Source of the DNA: Chitinophaga eiseniae
GTDB taxonomy: Bacteria > Bacteroidota > Bacteroidia > Chitinophagales > Chitinophagaceae
Direction: 5' to 3'
Assembly (NCBI RefSeq): GCF_900167135.1
Contig: NZ_FUWZ01000001.1
Coordinates: forward strand, 1,598,336 to 1,662,335
DNA length: 64,000 nucleotides
Shown one piece after another: positions 34,601 to 43,405 of the stretch. Position numbers and translations under genes: made by a program. The notes under the pieces were generated by a model. The model was not told the DNA's origin. It saw only the letters and a list, made by a program, of their open reading frames with translations, and ran no database searches. The first letter of the stretch is position 1. Each line of letters starts with the position of its first letter.

Positions 34601-35644
34601 ATTGCTGATACCGTCCAGCGGGGGATGCTGCTGCCAGGCTTTAAACGAGCTGCCGTCGGGCCGCACCATGTTCACGCCGCCGAAGTAGGTACCGATCCAG
34701 CAGGTGCCATTGTTGTCTTCATAAATACTATGGATGGAATTCTGGCTAAGGCTGTTGTTGTTGTGGGTTTCCTGTTGGTAGTGGCGTCCGCTCAGTGTAG
34801 CGGGATCGATGATACTGAGGCCTTCCTGTGTGCCGATCCACATGTTGCCGGCTTTGTCCGGAACGATCCTGCGGACGATATTATTAATAATGGCCGGCTG
34901 GGCCAGCAGCGAAAAACGGCCGGTAGCAGGATCATATATATTAATACCACCGGTTTGGGTAGCGATCCACAATTTACCGGAGCGGTCTTCCGTGATGGCG
35001 GTGATGAAGTTCATGGCGAGGCCGTTCGTTTGCCCGTCTTCATGCCGGAAGGTCTCAAACTGGTCGCCGGTCATTTTGGTGAGGCCTTTGTTGGTACCGA
35101 TCCAGATGTTGCCGTGACGGTCTTCGTACACGCATTTGACCACATAACCGGCGATTTTTCCTGGCGTCAGCTGCACCAGCCGTTTCCCGTCCTGCAGGAA
35201 AAGCCCGTTGTTGGCGCCCACCCAGCGCCGGTTTTTACTGTCTACATAAATACAGTTGATATTGGTACGGCGGGGAGCGGGCTCCAGTGGTACCCGTTCA
35301 AAGCGGTCATGTACCGGGTCATATTTGGCCAGTCCGCCGGTAGTGCCTATCCAGAGCGTATTGTGGCGGTCGCGGTACAACGTCATGATCTGGTTGTCTG
35401 GCAGCGAGGTGCTGTCGCCCGCATGATGACGGTATATCTTAAAACGGAAACCGTCGTACCGGTTGAGGCCATAATGGGTGCCTACCCAGAGGAAACCCTG
35501 TTGGTCCTGCGTGATCGACAGCCCTGCGTTATGAGACAACCCGTTTTCCACGGTGAGGTGTGAGAAGGTGATATCCTGACCACTGCTTTGAAAAAAAGCA
35601 GCGGAGAACAACAGGCATAAGAACAGAAAACACCTCCAAATCAT
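31670..35644 (-). CDS. Hybrid two-component system regulator (one-protein sensor kinase/response regulator/AraC)
   Basis: A 1324-residue HTCS protein. Order: signal/anchor, two seven-bladed propellers built of repeats such as GNIWIGTNKGLTKM and DNNGTCWIGTYFGGVN (about 25-690), a Y_Y_Y domain (about 695-765), one TM helix (about 770-795), HisKA with H813 in THVSHEIRTH, HATPase (GRGIAPEYLDKLF, GYGIGLAL), a receiver with D1121 in MVISDVMMPEMDG, and a C-terminal AraC HTH (VYQVAYMVGYNDRKYFSREF). HTCS proteins bind oligosaccharides in the periplasm and activate the neighbouring uptake genes. Divergent from susC. Confidence 0.97.
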   Translation of the reverse strand: MIWRCFLFLCLLFSAAFFQSSGQDITFSHLTVENGLSHNAGLSITQDQQGFLWVGTHYGLNRYDGFRFKIYRHHAGDSTSLPDNQIMTLYRDRHNTLWIGTTGGLAKYDPVHDRFERVPLEPAPRRTNINCIYVDSKNRRWVGANNGLFLQDGKRLVQLTPGKIAGYVVKCVYEDRHGNIWIGTNKGLTKMTGDQFETFRHEDGQTNGLAMNFITAITEDRSGKLWIATQTGGINIYDPATGRFSLLAQPAIINNIVRRIVPDKAGNMWIGTQEGLSIIDPATLSGRHYQQETHNNNSLSQNSIHSIYEDNNGTCWIGTYFGGVNMVRPDGSSFKAWQQHPPLDGISNNVISSIHEDARHNYWIGTEGGGLNYYDRSTGRFTYYKHDVNNPASLGSNLVKIVYEDKDHHIWTGTHGGGLNLLQNGGFRRYFYNPKDPATFSGEVTSMLEDSKGRFWVGTNVQLYLLHRRGVELEQQADTVLMGIAKRQSIRCILEDSRRRILIGTISGLYVLEGDSVRVLQQGYINSIQEDARHNIWVSMYFGGLVKYNAALQRERRYTEKDGLPNDNVLGLLEDDQHFLWISTHNGLTRLDPARHRFQTYTVSDGIAGNVFNYNSFLRDSRGEFLFGGYNGITSFFPEKIITNTYPAPIRFTGLRLFNNPVGIGPKDQLLKEDISYTKALRFHHNQDVFTLEFALLNYVKSNKNRYAYRLEGGDGNWIETVNPAVTYTNLSSGHYTFWVKGANNDGIWSEPAKMEITILPPFWLTWWAFTIYALCIGLLIFFVTRFVFLWALLHKEEELHQVKLNFFTHVSHEIRTHLTLLLVPVEKMIDTLKKDDPLQATLAQLRNNADRLLKLVNELMDFRKAETNHLKLHVQEQDLIPFLDQIYNSFRELSLDRQISMAFRHDMEHAQVYFDREQLEKVFFNLLTNAFKFTPDGGNIQLHVSQVRQNIVITVTDNGRGIAPEYLDKLFTNFFQVQDHGLQNTGYGIGLALSRNIVEQHKGTLTVESEPAAAEREGRTCFTVTLPPGARHFEGTQHIVGGEPAMPAAPLKMLMPAEDTEAAASDNPQPFTILIVEDNPELRALIRQTFQQQYQVLESENGAAGLTIATSQIPDMVISDVMMPEMDGLQFCTALKTDERTSHIPVVLLTAKSSQADHVSGLETGADLYLTKPFSTRVLALNVRNLIASREKMRERYSRQLQAETAVPDPLPNSVDNAFLEKVIALVEEHMDDPAFGVEMLARKVAMSQPVLYKKLKAVTNMSVNDFVKSLRLKKAAALIRTRQHTVYQVAYMVGYNDRKYFSREFKKQFGKTPSEFAEAPEL

Positions 35645-35837
35645 GCTCTAATATAAGCATTGTATTTACCCCGGTAGGATTTTTTCTCCGGGGAGACGTT
35701 TTTAGTCTTCTGATAATCAGTGGGTTGAAAGGAGATTTATAAAATTCACCCCATTCATTTAGGATTGTCCCCCTGCAATCTGATCGCGTTACGACATATT
35801 TGTGCATCAACCAGAATTTCCGTTCAATTCCACTCTT
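35645..35837. promoter_or_regulatory. HTCS/susC divergent control region
   Basis: CATATTTG (35795-35802) is a one-mismatch -7 box about 35 nt before the susC start. CTGAT-A-ATCAG (35710-35720) is a short perfect palindrome and CCCCGG...CCGGGG a larger inverted repeat near 35673-35695. One of these may be the HTCS target site. Confidence 0.4.
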
Positions 35838-38800
35838 ATGAATATGAGATGCCAATCATCCTGCAAGGGAAGAACGTCCCGCTTCGCCTTCAGTTATTTG
35901 CTAACAGGGATTATGTGGGTATTGATCATACCGCTTTCCCTTTTCGCCCAACAGAAAAAGACCGTGTCCGGTATTGTAAAGGACAAAGACGGTAACCCGT
36001 TGGTGGGGGTGACGGTGATGGTCAAAAATGACAAAACGGGCACCAGCACCAATGATGCAGGTCGTTTTGTGATCAGCGCCACCCCGGGCGCCACGCTGGT
36101 ATTTACTTTTATCGGGTATGAAAAAACAGCGCTGCCGGTAGACAACCGCACGGAGTATAATGTCCGGCTGCAGGACCGCGTAGGTACGCTCAACGATGTG
36201 GTGGTGGTAGGTTATGCCACCCAGCAGCGTAAAGACCTCACTGGTTCGGTGGGCAGCGTGAACATGAAGGAGTTTGAGAAAGCGCCGGTAAAATCGTTCG
36301 ACGAAGCTTTGGCCGGCCGTGTGGCAGGGGTGGCCGTAGCCAGTAATGACGGGCAGCCCGGCTCTATCGCCAATATCGTGATCCGCGGCGCAGGATCTAT
36401 CACACAAGATAACTCCCCGCTGTACGTGATCGATGGTTTTCCCACGGAGAGCTCCAACGCCAACGCTATCAGTCCCGGCGACATCGAATCCATCGACGTA
36501 TTAAAAGACGCCTCCGCCACCGCCATCTATGGCGCCCGCGGCTCCAATGGCGTTATCCTGATCACCACCAAGAAGGGGAAGTCCGGTGCGCCGCAGGTGA
36601 CTTACAACGGTTACTACGGCTGGCAGCAGATACCGAACAAGATACCTTTGATGAACGCTTACCAGTTTGTTCAGTATGTAGGCGATGTCAATCCTTCCAT
36701 GTATGACTCCATCTACCTCGCCGGCGGCGTGAAACCGGACGACTACAGGAACAAGGAGTCCATCGATATGCAGGACCATATTTATCGTGTAGGGCAAAAC
36801 CAGAACCACGACATTGCGGTGCGTGGCGGTAACGATAAAACCCGGTATTCCCTTTCCGGTAACTTCAACAACCAGAAAGGCATTATCATCAACGGAGGCT
36901 TTAAACGCTACCAGGGCCGCTTTTCACTGGACCAGACGGTGAACAGCAAATTAAAGGTTGGTATCAACGCCAACTATGCGTATAACGAAAGTTATGGTAT
37001 CCCCGTTTCTGCTACCAACTTCTACGCTTCCGCCACCACGTTGTATTCCGTATGGGGATTCCGGCCTACCAACAGTATTTCGGGGAGAGACAGCGCGGCC
37101 AACCTGATCGATGACTTTTACGATCCGGGAAATGAGATCGCCAACAACCAGGACTACCGTGTGAATCCTTTACAGAATATCCAGAACCAGCATACGGTGA
37201 CGAAGGTGAACAACCTGATCGCCAATGCCTACGCTGAATATGCCATCACTAAAGAGCTGACGCTGCGGATAGCCGGCGGTATCAACACGGTGAATACCGG
37301 TATCGATATCTTCAATAATTCCAAAACACAAGCAGGCAGTAAGTGGAACTCCAACGGGGTAAACGGCAGTGTAGAGTACCGGCCTACTTCGCTATGGCGT
37401 TCGGAGAATGCGCTGACGTACCGCAAGCGCTGGAACAAAGCGCATAACCTGACGGTGCTGGGTGTATTTGAAGCGCAGGGATATAAAATGGCGCGCCGCC
37501 GTTTTGCTGCCAACCAGATCCCGAACGAAGATCTCGGCATGGACGCCATAGACCTCGCCGCTCCGGCCAATACGTCGCTGATATCGCTCTCTTCCCGCTG
37601 GAGCATGGCCTCCGGTGCGCTACGGGTGAACTACGATTATAATTCCAAATACCTTTTCGCCGCATCCATCCGTGCCGACGGTTCTTCCAAATTCGCACCC
37701 GGCAACAGGTGGGGTTATTTCCCGGCAGTATCCGCTGCATGGCGCTTCAGCAGCGAGGAATTCATGAAAGGCCTGCACTTTGTTTCCGATGCCAAGATCA
37801 GGCTGGGCTATGGCGCATCCGGCAACAACCGGGTAGACGATTTCGCCTACCTGTCAAAGCTGTCGCTCACCAACATGCAATACTGGTATTCCTCGGGCAA
37901 TGGTCCGCTGGGCATCGGCGCCATCATGACGTCTTCCGGTAATCCCACCCTGCGCTGGGAAACCAACGAACAAACCAACATCGGCCTGGACCTCGCTTTC
38001 CTGAAGAACAGGCTGTCCCTCACGGTAGACGTATATCAGCGTACCACGAAAGACCTGCTGCTGTACGCCGCACTGCCTTATGCGCACGGTATCGAAAACG
38101 CGCAGGGCTTCAAAAATGTGGGCAAGCTGCAGAACAGGGGCCTGGAGATCACGCTGGCCGGCACGGTGGTGGATAAAAAAGATTTTACCTGGAACAGTAA
38201 TTTTAACATCAGCTTCAATCAAAACAAAATATTATCACTGGCGGAAGGACAGCAGTCTATCCTCTCCGGTTCCGGTACTTTCTTCAACACCACTTACTCC
38301 GGGTTGTTTCCCTACATCTCCGTGATCGGCAGGCCGCTGGGTGAAATGTACGGACTGGTGTTCGATGGGGTGTACCAGTACGGTGATTTTGATGTGATGC
38401 CCAACGGTACTTACCTGCTGAAGCCGGAAGTGCCTACCAATGGCGCTGCACGGAACACTATCCGTCCGGGTGATATCCGGTACAAAGACCTGAACGGCGA
38501 CGGACAGGTGAACAACCAGGACTATACGATTATCGGCAGCGGGTTACCGAAACACACCGGCGGTTTCAGCAATGATTTCCGTTACCGCAACTTTGATCTC
38601 AACATCCTGCTGCAATGGTCATACGGCAATGATATCATCAATGCCAACCGCTATGTGTTTGAAGGAGGCATTGTAAACAATCCCAACCTGAACCAGTTCG
38701 CCAGCTACGCCGACCGATGGACGCCTACCAATCCCAGCAATACGCTGTTCCGTGCCGGCGGCATGGGCAACGCGGCTTACTCCTCCCGTGTGGTGGAAGA

Positions 38801-39044
38801 CGGCTCCTATCTGAAACTGCGGACCATATCGCTCGGGTATAATTTCCCCGCCATATGGCTGAAGCGCGCTAAAATCAAAAATGTAAGGATCTACGGTTCC
38901 GCACAGAACGTGTATACATGGACCCAATACTCCGGCATGGACCCCGAGGTAAGCGGCAGGCCCGGCAACCTCACGCCAGGCTTCGACTACGCTGTATACC
39001 CGCACTCACTGTCTTATGTGACCGGCTTAAACGTAACCTTCTAA
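35838..39044 (+). CDS. SusC/RagA-family TonB-linked outer-membrane transporter
   Basis: A 1068-residue outer-membrane channel. It has a signal ending SLFAQ, a carboxypeptidase-like regulatory domain (VSGIVKDKDGNPLVGVTVMV), a plug with the DVVVVGYATQQRKDLTGSV TonB-box region and IRGAGSITQDNSPLYVIDG, and a 22-strand-type barrel. The plug-proximal SusC signature DVLKDASATAIYGARGSNGV is present. It imports oligosaccharides together with the SusD lipoprotein encoded 1 nt downstream. The start ATG 35838 (or 35844) gives a signal with a basic n-region. Confidence 0.96.
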   Translation: MNMRCQSSCKGRTSRFAFSYLLTGIMWVLIIPLSLFAQQKKTVSGIVKDKDGNPLVGVTVMVKNDKTGTSTNDAGRFVISATPGATLVFTFIGYEKTALPVDNRTEYNVRLQDRVGTLNDVVVVGYATQQRKDLTGSVGSVNMKEFEKAPVKSFDEALAGRVAGVAVASNDGQPGSIANIVIRGAGSITQDNSPLYVIDGFPTESSNANAISPGDIESIDVLKDASATAIYGARGSNGVILITTKKGKSGAPQVTYNGYYGWQQIPNKIPLMNAYQFVQYVGDVNPSMYDSIYLAGGVKPDDYRNKESIDMQDHIYRVGQNQNHDIAVRGGNDKTRYSLSGNFNNQKGIIINGGFKRYQGRFSLDQTVNSKLKVGINANYAYNESYGIPVSATNFYASATTLYSVWGFRPTNSISGRDSAANLIDDFYDPGNEIANNQDYRVNPLQNIQNQHTVTKVNNLIANAYAEYAITKELTLRIAGGINTVNTGIDIFNNSKTQAGSKWNSNGVNGSVEYRPTSLWRSENALTYRKRWNKAHNLTVLGVFEAQGYKMARRRFAANQIPNEDLGMDAIDLAAPANTSLISLSSRWSMASGALRVNYDYNSKYLFAASIRADGSSKFAPGNRWGYFPAVSAAWRFSSEEFMKGLHFVSDAKIRLGYGASGNNRVDDFAYLSKLSLTNMQYWYSSGNGPLGIGAIMTSSGNPTLRWETNEQTNIGLDLAFLKNRLSLTVDVYQRTTKDLLLYAALPYAHGIENAQGFKNVGKLQNRGLEITLAGTVVDKKDFTWNSNFNISFNQNKILSLAEGQQSILSGSGTFFNTTYSGLFPYISVIGRPLGEMYGLVFDGVYQYGDFDVMPNGTYLLKPEVPTNGAARNTIRPGDIRYKDLNGDGQVNNQDYTIIGSGLPKHTGGFSNDFRYRNFDLNILLQWSYGNDIINANRYVFEGGIVNNPNLNQFASYADRWTPTNPSNTLFRAGGMGNAAYSSRVVEDGSYLKLRTISLGYNFPAIWLKRAKIKNVRIYGSAQNVYTWTQYSGMDPEVSGRPGNLTPGFDYAVYPHSLSYVTGLNVTF

Positions 39045-39045
39045 A

Positions 39046-41088
39046 ATGATGAACATGAAACGTATTTGCATAGCGGCCTGTATCGCCATAGCGGGACTAA
39101 CTTCCTGCAACAAGTTCCTCGATACCAAACCGACGGATTTTTATACGCCCGACAATTATTATAAAACCGAAGCGCAGCTGCAGCAGGCGCTGAACGCAGT
39201 ATACAGTGACCTGATGCGCCCGGAACTGTATGCCCAGGTGATGGGCTTTAACTTCGTGTCCACCACCGACGAGGTGATGGCCAACCGTACGGCCGACGGC
39301 GACGCCCGTGGCCTGCGCTACAACTACGATGCATCGCTGGTGCATGTGGCCAATATCTGGAAGTTCTCTTACGTTGGGATTAATAACCTCAACGTATTGC
39401 TGCAGAACATCGATAAACCGGTGATGGACGAAGGAAAACGTAATATCCTCAAGGGGCAGGCTTTGTTTCTGAGGGGCTTTTTCTATTTCATTCTCACCAG
39501 CAATTACGGCGATGTGCCGCTGGTGCTGCGTCCTCTCGCCATCAACGAAGTAAACGTGGCCGCTGTCAAACAGGCGGAAGTATATGCACAGGTGGAAAAA
39601 GATATGAAAGAAGCCGAGACGCTGCTGAAAGACTACACCGTGATACAGGCGAAGTACAACGATGTGGTAACGCTGACCGCTGTGCAGGCCATGCTGGCAA
39701 GAGTATATCTCTACTGGGCCGGCTATCCGCAGAACAATACCGGCAAATATCGAGACGTGATCACGTATACCGATAAAGTGATCACCTCCGGCCTTCATGC
39801 ATTGAACCCCGATTACCGGCAGATCTTCATTAACCTGGCCAGAGACCAGTACGACGTAAAAGAAAACATCTGGGAGCTGGGTTCGCTGGGCGCTGCGGCG
39901 GGTGTGGTTAACAAGTCAGGCAATGACATCGGCAATTTCGTAGGGATTCAGTCCGCCATTACGGCGCTGGACTCTTCTTCCTACAACGCCGCCGCCTGGG
40001 TGTGGGTAACCAAAAAACTGTTCGACGCCTATGAAACAGACCCCGGCAGTACCGCTACGCCGAATAAGGCTTCGCTGGACATCCGTCGTGACTGGAACTG
40101 CGCCAACTATATCTACAACGGCACCAATCCCCGCGTAAAAGCAGCGCGCCCCAACGTGTGGCAGATGTGCGCCGGGAAGTTCAGGAGGGAATATGTGCCG
40201 CAGGCTATCCGCAATACTAACGGTACCGCCGGTACGTACAATATCAACTGGCCTATGATCCGTTACGCAGATGTGTTGCTGATGCGTGCGGAGGCGGAGA
40301 ACTTTGTAAGCGGTCCCGCTAACGCCTATACGTATATCAACCAGGTGCGTAAGCGAGGTTATGGTATGCAGAATGGTAATGTGGTGAAGTCTGTCATCGT
40401 TGCCAACAGCGGCGCCGGTTATACTGCTGCGCCGGCGGTGACCATCACCGGTGGCGGTGGTAACGGCGCTACGGCCACGGCTATACTCACTGCGGGCAAA
40501 GTAACGGGTATCTACCTGAGCAGCCCGGGTGCGTTGACGCCCGGATCTTATTACACCGCTGCGCCGGTAGTGGTAGTGGGCACTTTCTGGACGCCGGGTG
40601 TGAGTTATGCAGCTGGCATACAGATCACCAACGGGGCGAACCTGTACACGGTAACTGCCGCAGGTACTTCCACCAATACGGCGCCGGTGCATACCAGCGG
40701 CGCTTCCGACGCCGCCGTGACAGGCGCTGTATTTACCTATGCCGGTCCGGCTGCCACGGCTACTGCCACCATTACGAGCGGCACGGAGTCTGACCTGACA
40801 CCGGGCCTCAGCAAAGAAGCATTTCAACTGGCCATCCGTGATGAACGGATGCGGGAACTGTGTTTCGAAGCTGTTCGAAAAGCAGACCTGATTCGCTGGG
40901 GGCATTTTGCAGCAGACATGCAGGAGTTTGCCGCATGGGCGACTTCCAATGGCGCCGGCGTAACGGCCACCGGCAATCCGAACGGGCTGCAGGGTGTGCG
41001 CAATGTGAGCCAGCGGCATGTGCTGCTGCCGAAACCGACGTATGAGCTTAACCTTAACCGTTTACTGGTGCAGAACGAAGGCTGGTAA
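39046..41088 (+). CDS. SusD/RagB-family glycan-binding lipoprotein with inserted domain
   Basis: A 680-residue surface lipoprotein, long for SusD (usually 500-600). The lipobox is GLTSCNK. The SusD N-terminal TPR-like segments (FLDTKPTDFYTPDNYYKTE, GQALFLRGFFYFILTSNYGD) and the C-terminal signature LAIRDERMRELCFEAVRKAD with the terminal RWGHF-type segment are present. Between YINQVRKRGYG and DLTPGLSKEAF, residues about 443-582 form a Gly/Ala/Thr-rich insert (GAGYTAAPAVTITGGGGNG, ATATATITSG) not usual in the family. It should cap the SusC channel and deliver the glycan. Confidence 0.95.
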   Translation: MMNMKRICIAACIAIAGLTSCNKFLDTKPTDFYTPDNYYKTEAQLQQALNAVYSDLMRPELYAQVMGFNFVSTTDEVMANRTADGDARGLRYNYDASLVHVANIWKFSYVGINNLNVLLQNIDKPVMDEGKRNILKGQALFLRGFFYFILTSNYGDVPLVLRPLAINEVNVAAVKQAEVYAQVEKDMKEAETLLKDYTVIQAKYNDVVTLTAVQAMLARVYLYWAGYPQNNTGKYRDVITYTDKVITSGLHALNPDYRQIFINLARDQYDVKENIWELGSLGAAAGVVNKSGNDIGNFVGIQSAITALDSSSYNAAAWVWVTKKLFDAYETDPGSTATPNKASLDIRRDWNCANYIYNGTNPRVKAARPNVWQMCAGKFRREYVPQAIRNTNGTAGTYNINWPMIRYADVLLMRAEAENFVSGPANAYTYINQVRKRGYGMQNGNVVKSVIVANSGAGYTAAPAVTITGGGGNGATATAILTAGKVTGIYLSSPGALTPGSYYTAAPVVVVGTFWTPGVSYAAGIQITNGANLYTVTAAGTSTNTAPVHTSGASDAAVTGAVFTYAGPAATATATITSGTESDLTPGLSKEAFQLAIRDERMRELCFEAVRKADLIRWGHFAADMQEFAAWATSNGAGVTATGNPNGLQGVRNVSQRHVLLPKPTYELNLNRLLVQNEGW

Positions 41089-41105
41089 TTCAAAAAAAAA
41101 GACAC

Positions 41106-42017
41106 ATGAAAAAATCATTCCTCATATTCCTGGCATTTGCTGCCGCCGCCTGTTCCAAAAAAATGCAGGTGGATAAACCCGACTTCAACGTTTCGCCCGA
41201 TCCGGCGCGGCAGGTGGCCGATACTTTTGTGTACCGGCTCGGTGATACCACCCGGTTTAAGTTCACCGGAACAGTCGGTAACATCGCTTTTTATTCCGGA
41301 GAAACCGGTAAACGTTATGATAGTCGTAACACTACGTACAAACTGGGAAAACTGACCTTGAGTTTTTCTTCCAAATCAGAGTGGGGCACCCAGAAAAATA
41401 CCCTCCAGGTGCTGGCCACCAATAAACTGACCGGTTACGATTCTGCTTCGGTGGTGAATGCAACCTGGAAAGACATCAGTTCCCGCGGCACACTGGCCAC
41501 CAATGCCACCGTTACGGCCTTTGGCGTGGCAGACCTGACCGACCTGGTGGCCGGCGCCAGTGATTCCCTGTTTATCGCCTTTAAATACAGCGGAGTAACG
41601 GGGTCGACCCAGCGTACCTGGACCATCACCGGGTGGGCCGTCAATAATGTGCTTCCTGACAGAACGGTTCCCCTCAGTTCCTTTTCCGCAGACGTCGCCT
41701 ACTGGACCCGCTTCGGCAATGTCTGGAACCCTGCTAACGCACGATGGACGCCGTCTGCCACCGATCTTAAAATTAACGGCGGCAATGCCGCCGCCCCTTC
41801 CAATACCAGCTGGGTGATGTCGAAGCCGCTGTACGTAGGTCGTATAGCCCCCGACGTGAGCGTGGGCGTGAAAAGCATCAATGAGCCGGACAAGGCGGAG
41901 TATACTTATGTGTATCCGGCGCCCGGCGTATACCGGGCCACGTTTGTGGCTTACAACCATACGCTGGACGAAGACAAAAGCATTATCCGTGAATTTATCA
42001 TTAAAGTGACACCATAA
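41106..42017 (+). CDS. DUF5017-like surface glycan-binding lipoprotein
   Basis: A 303-residue lipoprotein: the signal ends AAACSKK. The mature part begins DKPDFNVSPDPARQVADTF and continues GDTTRFKFTGTVGNIAFYSG, which resembles the DUF5017 domain found after susCD. The C-terminal half has a jelly-roll-like strand pattern and ends with a PKD-like YVYPAPGVYRATFVAYNHT. Its place directly after susD suggests a surface glycan-binding protein. Gaps of 17 nt before and 5 nt after mark a single operon. Confidence 0.85.
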   Translation: MKKSFLIFLAFAAAACSKKMQVDKPDFNVSPDPARQVADTFVYRLGDTTRFKFTGTVGNIAFYSGETGKRYDSRNTTYKLGKLTLSFSSKSEWGTQKNTLQVLATNKLTGYDSASVVNATWKDISSRGTLATNATVTAFGVADLTDLVAGASDSLFIAFKYSGVTGSTQRTWTITGWAVNNVLPDRTVPLSSFSADVAYWTRFGNVWNPANARWTPSATDLKINGGNAAAPSNTSWVMSKPLYVGRIAPDVSVGVKSINEPDKAEYTYVYPAPGVYRATFVAYNHTLDEDKSIIREFIIKVTP

Positions 42018-42022
42018 AAATT

Positions 42023-43264
42023 ATGAAACCATTGCTTTGTTTCGTGGTAGCCGCCGGACTAACGGCATACACCACCTTTACGGAAAAGGATTTTGTCAGC
42101 AGCAATACCGGCTTTGCACAGCGGCAGCTGAAACATATGCTGAAGGAGACCGAAATGCGCGACAGCCTGGCTTTTCCCCGGACGACCGATGCGGCGGGGA
42201 AGATGACCACCACTTCCATGTACGACTGGACGCCCGGGTTTTTCGCAGGCTCGCTCTGGTACGGCTATGAACTGACAAAAGACCCGGCCCTGCAGCAGCA
42301 GGCGTTACGGTGGACGGAGAAGCTGCAGCCGCTGCAGTATTTTACACAGCACCATGACCTGGGCTTTATGATGTATTGCAGCTATGGCAACGCTTACCGG
42401 CTTACGGGCAACAAAGCCTACCGGGATGTGCTGGTGCAGGGCGCCCGTTCGCTGAGTACCCGTTACAACCCGGTCACCAAAAGCATCAAGTCCTGGAACG
42501 CTTTTAAGTCATGGCATGGGGAACAGCTGTATCGTTACCCTGTGATCATCGACAACCTGATGAACCTGGAGCTGTTGTTCTTCGCTTCCAGGGAGACAGG
42601 TGATACCAGCTTCCGCCACATTGCTGTCAGTCATGCAGAAGCTGCCATGCGTAACCAGATACGGCCTGACTACAGCTCTTATCACGTGGTATGTTATGAT
42701 ACCATCAACGGAAAGGTGCTGGCCCGCGAAACGGCACAGGGCTATGCCGATAATTCCACCTGGGCGCGTGGCCAGGCCTGGGGTATCTACGGCTTCACCA
42801 TGATTTACCGCGAAACAAAAGAGGCACGTTTCCTGAAAACTGCCGCAGGTATGGCCGATTGGTATCTTAACAGTAAGAACCTGCCCAAAGACAAAGTGCC
42901 CTACTGGGATTTTAATGCGGAAGAAAAGGGCTATACGCCCGGGGTGCGGTCTAACACGCTGAAAGTAAAAACGAAATACCGGGACGTGTCCGCCGCAGCT
43001 ATCGTGGCATCTGCGTTGTTTGAGCTGAGTGGTTATGTAGACGCCAATAAAGGCGCGAAATACCGCCAGGCAGCGATTGAGATGTTACATACGCTGGGTA
43101 GCCCCGCTTACCGGGCGCAGGAAGGAGCCAATGGTAATTTTATCCTGATGCACAGCGTGGGCAGCATTCCGCATAACAACGAGATCGATGTGCCGCTGGT
43201 ATATGCAGATTATTATTTCATGGAAGCGTTACAGCGTTATAAACAATCTTTAGGGATTTTTTGA
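42023..43264 (+). CDS. GH88 unsaturated glucuronyl hydrolase
   Basis: A 413-residue alpha6/alpha6-barrel enzyme that releases 4-deoxy-unsaturated uronic acid from the non-reducing end of lyase products by hydration. It has a signal-like N-terminus (MKPLLCFVVAAGLTAYTTF). Family motifs are YDWTPGFFAGSLWYGYEL, D112 in HHDLGFMMYCSYG and D177 in IIDNLMNLELL, with spacing close to the catalytic Asp pair of characterised enzymes. WARGQAWGIYGF and a late PYWDF segment complete the pattern. Last gene of the plus-strand PUL operon, ending at a strong terminator. Confidence 0.94.
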   Translation: MKPLLCFVVAAGLTAYTTFTEKDFVSSNTGFAQRQLKHMLKETEMRDSLAFPRTTDAAGKMTTTSMYDWTPGFFAGSLWYGYELTKDPALQQQALRWTEKLQPLQYFTQHHDLGFMMYCSYGNAYRLTGNKAYRDVLVQGARSLSTRYNPVTKSIKSWNAFKSWHGEQLYRYPVIIDNLMNLELLFFASRETGDTSFRHIAVSHAEAAMRNQIRPDYSSYHVVCYDTINGKVLARETAQGYADNSTWARGQAWGIYGFTMIYRETKEARFLKTAAGMADWYLNSKNLPKDKVPYWDFNAEEKGYTPGVRSNTLKVKTKYRDVSAAAIVASALFELSGYVDANKGAKYRQAAIEMLHTLGSPAYRAQEGANGNFILMHSVGSIPHNNEIDVPLVYADYYFMEALQRYKQSLGIF

Positions 43265-43282
43265 TTCGGAGTTGATAAAAAG

Positions 43283-43311
43283 GAAGATCAAAGCGATTCG
43301 CTTTGATCTTC
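43283..43311 (+). terminator. Terminator of the susCD-GH88 operon
   Basis: GAAGATCAAAGCG and CGCTTTGATCTTC form a perfect 13-bp stem with a 3-nt loop. The following bases are ATAAAAATTTTT, so the U-tract is offset. Confidence 0.8.
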
Positions 43312-43405
43312 ATAAAAATTTTTGCTCGCTTGATAGCTTTACACAACAACTGCTGTGACACTACACTACTCCCTTTTAGATTCGTGACACATTAAAACAA
43401 ATTCC

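Noticed and set aside
34634..34660. Frameshift or pseudogene within the HTCS propeller repeats
   Set aside because: The frame is continuous over 1324 residues and the propeller blades follow each other regularly.
33191..35563. Long plus-strand open frames opposite the hybrid two-component gene
   Set aside because: The HTCS protein on the minus strand has a complete domain series; the antisense frames are compositional shadows.
35645..35837. Riboswitch between HTCS and susC
   Set aside because: Only small inverted repeats are visible; no known riboswitch core could be recognised and control is expected from the HTCS protein.
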